A DNA stretch of 10,522 nt from Tardiphaga sp. Its GTDB lineage: Bacteria > Pseudomonadota > Alphaproteobacteria > Rhizobiales > Xanthobacteraceae. Positions 6,708 through 10,522 of the stretch are shown here, one piece after another (positions within the stretch are counted from its first letter, which is position 1; the number at the start of each line of letters is the position of its first letter). The translations under genes were made by a program, and so were the position numbers. The stretch spans positions 1-10,522 of the forward strand of contig JAQGJF010000302.1 of NCBI GenBank assembly GCA_028290765.1. Reading direction: 5' to 3'. Under the pieces are notes generated by a model. It saw only the letters and a list, made by a program, of their open reading frames with translations, was not told the origin of the DNA and did no database searches.

Positions 6708-9512
6708 TCATTGGCCGAGCCGTTCGATCAGTGCCGGCGCGTGCACCTGGTCGGCCTTGTAGTTGCCGGTCAGGGTGTACATCACGATGTTGACGCCGGC
6801 ACGGGATGCGAATTCGCGGTCCCGCGGCGACAGCGGCAGCATGGGCAGGCCGTCGGGGCGGATCGCCCAGGCACCGGCGAGATCGTTGGAAGTGATGATG
6901 ATCGGCGAGACGCCGTCGCCGCCGCGGGCCGGCCGCGATGCCGCCTCGTTGTCATCCTCGCGCGGCAGCGTTTCCACCCAGGTCTGGCCGGTGTTGTAGC
7001 GGCCGGGAAAGTCGCGCAGCAGGTAGAACGTCTTGGTCAGCACGTGCTCGCGCGGCACCGGCTCGAGTTCGGGCACGTCGAGCGACGACAGAATGCCGCG
7101 CAGCGCCTGCATGCCCGGGGTCTGCGACTCGCCGCCGGGTCCGCCGAGCGCCTCGACCGCGTCGCGGGTGTCGAACAGCACGGTGCCGCCTTGCTTCATA
7201 TAGGCGTCGATGCGGTTGATGGCGTCCTGCGGCGGTTTTGGCGCGCCGGGCACCACCGGCCAGTAGATCAGCGGAAAGAACGCCAGTTCGTCATGGGCCG
7301 GATCGATGCCGACCGGCTCGCCGGCTTCCAGCGCGGTGCGCTGCGCCAGGAACAGGGTGAGCCCCGACATGCCCGCCTTGACGATGGAATCGACGTCGGC
7401 GTTGCCGGTGACCACATAGGCCAGATGGGTCTGCGAGACCGCCTTGATGGCGAAATCATCATTGCCGTCGGCGCGCGACGGCACGGGCGCCGTGAACAGC
7501 GACAAAGCGAGCGCGATCGCCAGCGCGGCCGGAACCGCGCGGCGCCGCAGCAAGGCGGCGATGCCGCCGCCGAGCAGCGCCACGATGATCGCATCGATCA
7601 GGAACAGTCCGAGCGACGACGACAACAGGATGCCGCGCAGATCGCGCGGTTCGGCGTTGGTGTAGCTGGCGCGTCGCGCGCGCAGCGCCGACAGGTCGAG
7701 CGGCGCGATCCGGTCGGCGGCGGCGAGCGCGTTCACCGCCAGCGGTCCGTCGGCCGGGCCGTAGAAACCGGGCGGGTGATCGATGGTGGCGCGGTCGCGG
7801 AAGTCGGCGGGCAGCGGCTTGGCGGTCGAGGGCGGCGGCCCGAACGCGCCGAAACCATCCAGCGTGCGCAGCGGCGCCACGGTTTCCGAACTGGTCTCGC
7901 CGGCGACGCCCGCGCCGGGATTGGCGGTGTAGCCCGAGATATCGACGATTCGTCTGAGCATTTCGACAAAGGTGCCAGACATCGGCAGATCGGACCAGCG
8001 CATATCGGCACTGACATGAAACAGAGTGACCAGTCCCTTGCCGCGATGCTCGCCGGTCACCAGCGGGGTACCGTCCACCAGCGAGGCCCAGCTCTTGGTG
8101 GCCAGCACCGCGTCGGGCTCGGCCAGCACCTGCCGGTTGATGGTGATGTCCTGCGGTACCGGAAGGCCGGCGAACGGACCGTCGGTCGCGAACGACGCCA
8201 GATGCTGCGGTTTCTCCCAGGTGAGACTGCCGCCGAGGCTGCGTCCGCCGCGCCGCAATTTCACCGGCACCAGATCGTCGTCGGCCTGCGCGAGGCGAGG
8301 CCCGGCGAAGCGAACCAGCACGCCACCCTGATTGATCCAGGCGCTGATCCGGTCGCGAATCTCCGGCGACAGCGTGCCGACATCGGCGAGCACGATCATC
8401 GGCAGCTTCTGGTCGAGGAACTGGGTGATGGCCTGTTGCGGCGCGCCGCGATCGCCGAGCCGCACATCGGCGAACGGCGCCAGCGCGCGGGTCAGATAGA
8501 AGGTGGAGGCCAGCAGAGGCTGCGCGGTATCGGCGGTCGATCCGCTGACGATGCCGATGGCGCGGCGGCGCCAGCGTTTGTCGAGCAGTTGCACGGCGCC
8601 GGCGGACCGCTCACCCGAGACCTCGAGCCGCGCGATGTCGTTGCGCAGTTCCACCGGCAGGTCGAACGCCGCTTCGGTCTCGCGCTCCTGCGGCGCGAAA
8701 GTGTAGCGCGCTTCGCCGACCGGCGAACCTTTTTGATCGAGCGCGCGAACCACGCCGGCAGCGATGCCGCCGACACCGGCGCGCAGCACCTTGACGGTCA
8801 TCTTGGCCGCCGCATTCTCGGCCGCGACCAGCGCATAGGCCGGTGGCGCGCCGCCGTCATAGATCGTCAGCGCGCGATCCTGCAGGACCTTCTGCAGGCC
8901 CTGCGTGAAGTCGGCGCCGCGTCCGGTGTCGACGCCGTCGGACAGCCAGACGATGTCGGCGTCGCCGGTGGCTTTCAGAAAACGCTCGAGCGTCGCCAGG
9001 GTGTCGACCCGGTCGATCGCATAGGGTTTCGGCGCCAGCTGGCGCAACGCGACGCGGGCATTGCCGGCCGGCAGTAGGGTGATGTCGCGCGCCGGTTCGG
9101 ACAGCGGCACGATCGCGACGCCACGGCGGTCGTTGTCCGCATTGGCGATCAACTCGTCGGCAGCCTTGATCCGCGCGTCCCAGCTCGAAGCGGCGCTCCA
9201 GCCGTCGTCGAGCAGGATCACCAATGGCGCCTTGCTGGCGCCGGCGGCGCCGGTCTGCGGATTCCAGATCGGTCCGGCGGCGGCCAGGATCACCAGGGCC
9301 GCGGCCAACAGGCGCAAGGCCGTCAGCCACCAGGGCGTGCGCGAGGGGGTTTCTTCCTTCGGCGCGATGTCGAACAGCAGCCGGGTCGGCGGAAAGTCGA
9401 TGCGCCGCGGCCGCGGCGGCATCACCCGGAGCAGCCACCACAGCACCGGCAGGCTGAGCAGCCCGAGCAGCAGCAGCGGTTCGGCAAAGGAAAGCGCGAG
9501 ACCCGGGATCAT
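6708..9512 (-). CDS. BatA-like N-terminus / VWA-like / DUF4159 membrane protein
   Basis: 934 residues. The N-terminus matches the aerotolerance-regulator (BatA) N-terminal family: membrane segment 10-30, a basic cytoplasmic loop with PPRPRRIDFPPTRLLFD, and membrane segment 62-82. The predicted periplasmic part starts with a VWA-like fold (VILLDDGWSAAS at 98-109, WLSDG at 189-193). Its MIDAS is degenerate because Gly104 replaces the first Ser. An amidotransferase-like domain follows (about 318-520; LPMIVLADVGTL, ISAWINQGGVLVRFAGP), with no catalytic Cys. Two further membrane segments (about 628-655 and 659-676) lead to a C-terminal DUF4159 domain (about 685-934; HLAYVVTGNADVDSIVKAG, FFPLIYWPVVPG, YMKQGGTVLFDTRD, KTFYLLRDFPGRY, NIVMYTLTGNYKADQVHAP), predicted periplasmic. 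The start overlaps the DUF58 stop as ATGA, so translation is coupled. Function is unknown; it is probably a partner of the upstream MoxR ATPase and DUF58 protein. Confidence 0.92.
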   Translation of the reverse strand: MIPGLALSFAEPLLLLGLLSLPVLWWLLRVMPPRPRRIDFPPTRLLFDIAPKEETPSRTPWWLTALRLLAAALVILAAAGPIWNPQTGAAGASKAPLVILLDDGWSAASSWDARIKAADELIANADNDRRGVAIVPLSEPARDITLLPAGNARVALRQLAPKPYAIDRVDTLATLERFLKATGDADIVWLSDGVDTGRGADFTQGLQKVLQDRALTIYDGGAPPAYALVAAENAAAKMTVKVLRAGVGGIAAGVVRALDQKGSPVGEARYTFAPQERETEAAFDLPVELRNDIARLEVSGERSAGAVQLLDKRWRRRAIGIVSGSTADTAQPLLASTFYLTRALAPFADVRLGDRGAPQQAITQFLDQKLPMIVLADVGTLSPEIRDRISAWINQGGVLVRFAGPRLAQADDDLVPVKLRRGGRSLGGSLTWEKPQHLASFATDGPFAGLPVPQDITINRQVLAEPDAVLATKSWASLVDGTPLVTGEHRGKGLVTLFHVSADMRWSDLPMSGTFVEMLRRIVDISGYTANPGAGVAGETSSETVAPLRTLDGFGAFGPPPSTAKPLPADFRDRATIDHPPGFYGPADGPLAVNALAAADRIAPLDLSALRARRASYTNAEPRDLRGILLSSSLGLFLIDAIIVALLGGGIAALLRRRAVPAALAIALALSLFTAPVPSRADGNDDFAIKAVSQTHLAYVVTGNADVDSIVKAGMSGLTLFLAQRTALEAGEPVGIDPAHDELAFFPLIYWPVVPGAPKPPQDAINRIDAYMKQGGTVLFDTRDAVEALGGPGGESQTPGMQALRGILSSLDVPELEPVPREHVLTKTFYLLRDFPGRYNTGQTWVETLPREDDNEAASRPARGGDGVSPIIITSNDLAGAWAIRPDGLPMLPLSPRDREFASRAGVNIVMYTLTGNYKADQVHAPALIERLGQ

Positions 9513-10453
9513 GCGCTTCGCCCCACTTTGACGGTGGCGGTACGCGTGCTGCCCTTGTTCACCATCATGCCGCTGTGCAGGAACAGCAGCAGTTCGGCCG
9601 CCGAGCGGCTGGTGGTGTGGGTCGAGAACAGCCAGTCGAGCTTGTTGGTCTCACCGCGAATCTCGTCGCGGTGCAAGGCGACGCGGGCGACATAATCGTC
9701 GACCCATTTTTCCGCGCGGCCCGCGGTAATGACGCTGCCGCCCTCGGGTTCGACGAATTCGACGCGTCCGGAATAGGGAAAGCTTTCCTCGGCCGGATCG
9801 ACGATCTGGACCAGCGTTCCATGCGCGCCGGAGGCCGACAGGCCCGCGAGCATGGTGCGGATCTCGCTCATCGGCGACCAGAAGTCCGACAGCACCACGA
9901 TCTCGGCCAGCGCCGACGGCACAAAGGACGGCGGCAGGCTCAGCCGTGCGGCGTCATCATGCAGCATCGCCTGCGCCATCTTGTCGATCACGCTGCGGCT
10001 CGCGGTCGGGTTCATCAGGCCGGGAACGCCGACGCGTTCGCCGCCGGCGACCAGAAGTTCGGCGAGCGCGAAGGTCACGATCAGCGCGCGCTCCAGCTTG
10101 CTGTCGCGGGCTTGTTTCGAGGCAAACGCCATCGACGGCGAGCGGTCCGGCCACAGCCACACCGTATGCGCGGCCTCCCATTCCTGCTCGCGGACATAGA
10201 GATGATCGTCGCGCGCCGAGCGCCGCCAGTCGACACTCTGCGACGGTTCGCCCGAAACGAAGCGGCGGTATTGCCAGAAACTTTCTCCCGCGCCGGCGCG
10301 CCGCCGTCCGTGCAGGCCATGAATGACGTTGGCGGCGATGCGGCGAGCTTCAAGCACGAGACGGGGCAGCGATGCGGCGAGCGTTCGGCTTTCGCCATCG
10401 GCTCGTCGGATTGCTGTGATCTCCGGGGTTGCGTGCTTGGTCTCCGTGGCCAT
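9509..10453 (-). CDS. DUF58 family protein (VWA-like partner of a MoxR ATPase)
   Basis: 314 residues with no membrane segment, so predicted cytoplasmic, unlike longer DUF58 proteins that carry two N-terminal helices. The family signature is clear: GAGESFWQYRRFVSGEPSQSVDWRRSAR (54-81, the G-x-F-x-x-x-R-x-Y/F-x-x-G-x-x-x-x-x-DW-x-x-S-A-R motif), followed by LYVREQEWE. A MIDAS-type D103-R-S-P-S107 stands where VWA domains bind a metal, and EIVVLSDFWSP (184-193) supplies the later acidic loop. The ATG at 10453 is chosen over the in-frame TTG at 10456 because its A is the last base of the upstream stop (TGATG), a typical coupled start. DUF58 proteins are nearly always encoded beside MoxR AAA+ ATPases and probably act with them as chaperone-like factors. 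The direct client is unknown, but the two downstream membrane proteins are the obvious candidates. Confidence 0.93.
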   Translation of the reverse strand: MATETKHATPEITAIRRADGESRTLAASLPRLVLEARRIAANVIHGLHGRRRAGAGESFWQYRRFVSGEPSQSVDWRRSARDDHLYVREQEWEAAHTVWLWPDRSPSMAFASKQARDSKLERALIVTFALAELLVAGGERVGVPGLMNPTASRSVIDKMAQAMLHDDAARLSLPPSFVPSALAEIVVLSDFWSPMSEIRTMLAGLSASGAHGTLVQIVDPAEESFPYSGRVEFVEPEGGSVITAGRAEKWVDDYVARVALHRDEIRGETNKLDWLFSTHTTSRSAAELLLFLHSGMMVNKGSTRTATVKVGRSA

Positions 10454-10522
10454 CAACCGATCCGCGCCTTCAACTGCCGGATCACGTCGGGGATGGTGCG
10501 GCCCTCGGCGCGGGCGGAGAAC
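10453..10522 (-). CDS. C-terminal end of a probable MoxR-family AAA+ ATPase (truncated by window edge)
   Basis: The minus-strand frame ends FSARAEGRTIPDVIRQLKARIG with stop TGA at 10455-10453, so 22 residues are visible. FSA-x-AEG-x-T/S followed by a short amphipathic helix is the usual ending of MoxR ATPases, after the HRI-x-x-N segment that would lie outside the window. The stop overlaps the DUF58 ATG by one base. The call rests on this short tail and on the almost invariant MoxR-DUF58 gene order, so it is probable rather than proven. Confidence 0.65.
   Translation of the reverse strand, partial: FSARAEGRTIPDVIRQLKARIG

Noticed and set aside
6624..9077. Plus-strand open frame of 817 codons
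   Set aside because: Antisense to the DUF4159 protein, whose domains and codon use are convincing. The frame starts inside the dispersed repeat and has an Arg/Gln/Gly-rich composition typical of antisense frames.
10454..10456. TTG start for the DUF58 gene, one codon upstream of the ATG
   Set aside because: The ATG at 10453 overlaps the upstream stop as TGATG and needs no rare start codon.

Overview
The window is a GC-rich alphaproteobacterial chromosome segment. It is most likely from Bradyrhizobium, Rhodopseudomonas or a close relative. I base this on codon use, on the gene families present, and on a dispersed palindrome at 6606-6687 (arms CGTCATTGCGAG / CTCGCAATGACG, inner arms CGAAGCAATCCAG / CTGGATTGCTTCG) that I recognise from that group. 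The genus is inferred from memory of these families, not from a search.

Region 1 (1-1488, plus strand): the 3' part of a fused two-ATPase subunit of a peptide-type (Dpp/Opp family) ABC importer. It is followed 62 bases later by a PcaC-like carboxymuconolactone decarboxylase family gene that is frameshifted near its 3' end, so it is a probable pseudogene or carries a sequencing error.

Region 2 (1513-4411): a nickel-response module. A TonB-dependent outer-membrane receptor (minus strand) and nikR (plus strand) are divergent. Their 145-base intergenic region holds a perfect inverted repeat that matches the classical NikR operator spacing GTATGA-N16-TCATAC exactly. A TTGACA -35 element facing the receptor lies inside the operator. 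The simplest reading is that NikR with bound nickel represses the receptor and probably itself, and that the receptor imports a nickel chelate across the outer membrane.

Region 3 (4454-10522, minus strand): a MoxR / DUF58 / DUF4159 cluster, read from right to left. It contains the last 22 codons of a probable MoxR-type AAA+ ATPase, a soluble DUF58 protein, a 934-residue membrane protein (BatA-like N-terminus, von Willebrand A-like and amidotransferase-like folds, C-terminal DUF4159), and a 703-residue membrane protein with an intact MIDAS motif and an amidotransferase-like domain. The first three genes are coupled by stop/start overlaps (TGATG and ATGA). The last is separated from them by 142 bases carrying the dispersed palindrome. 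By analogy with other MoxR-VWA systems, the ATPase probably remodels or assembles a metal- or ligand-dependent periplasmic complex. The substrate is not known.

No tRNA, rRNA, CRISPR array, insertion sequence or phage gene was seen. No gene-free stretch exceeds 150 bases. Several long open frames antisense to the real genes (for example 5003-6568 and 6624-9077) are shadows caused by high GC.
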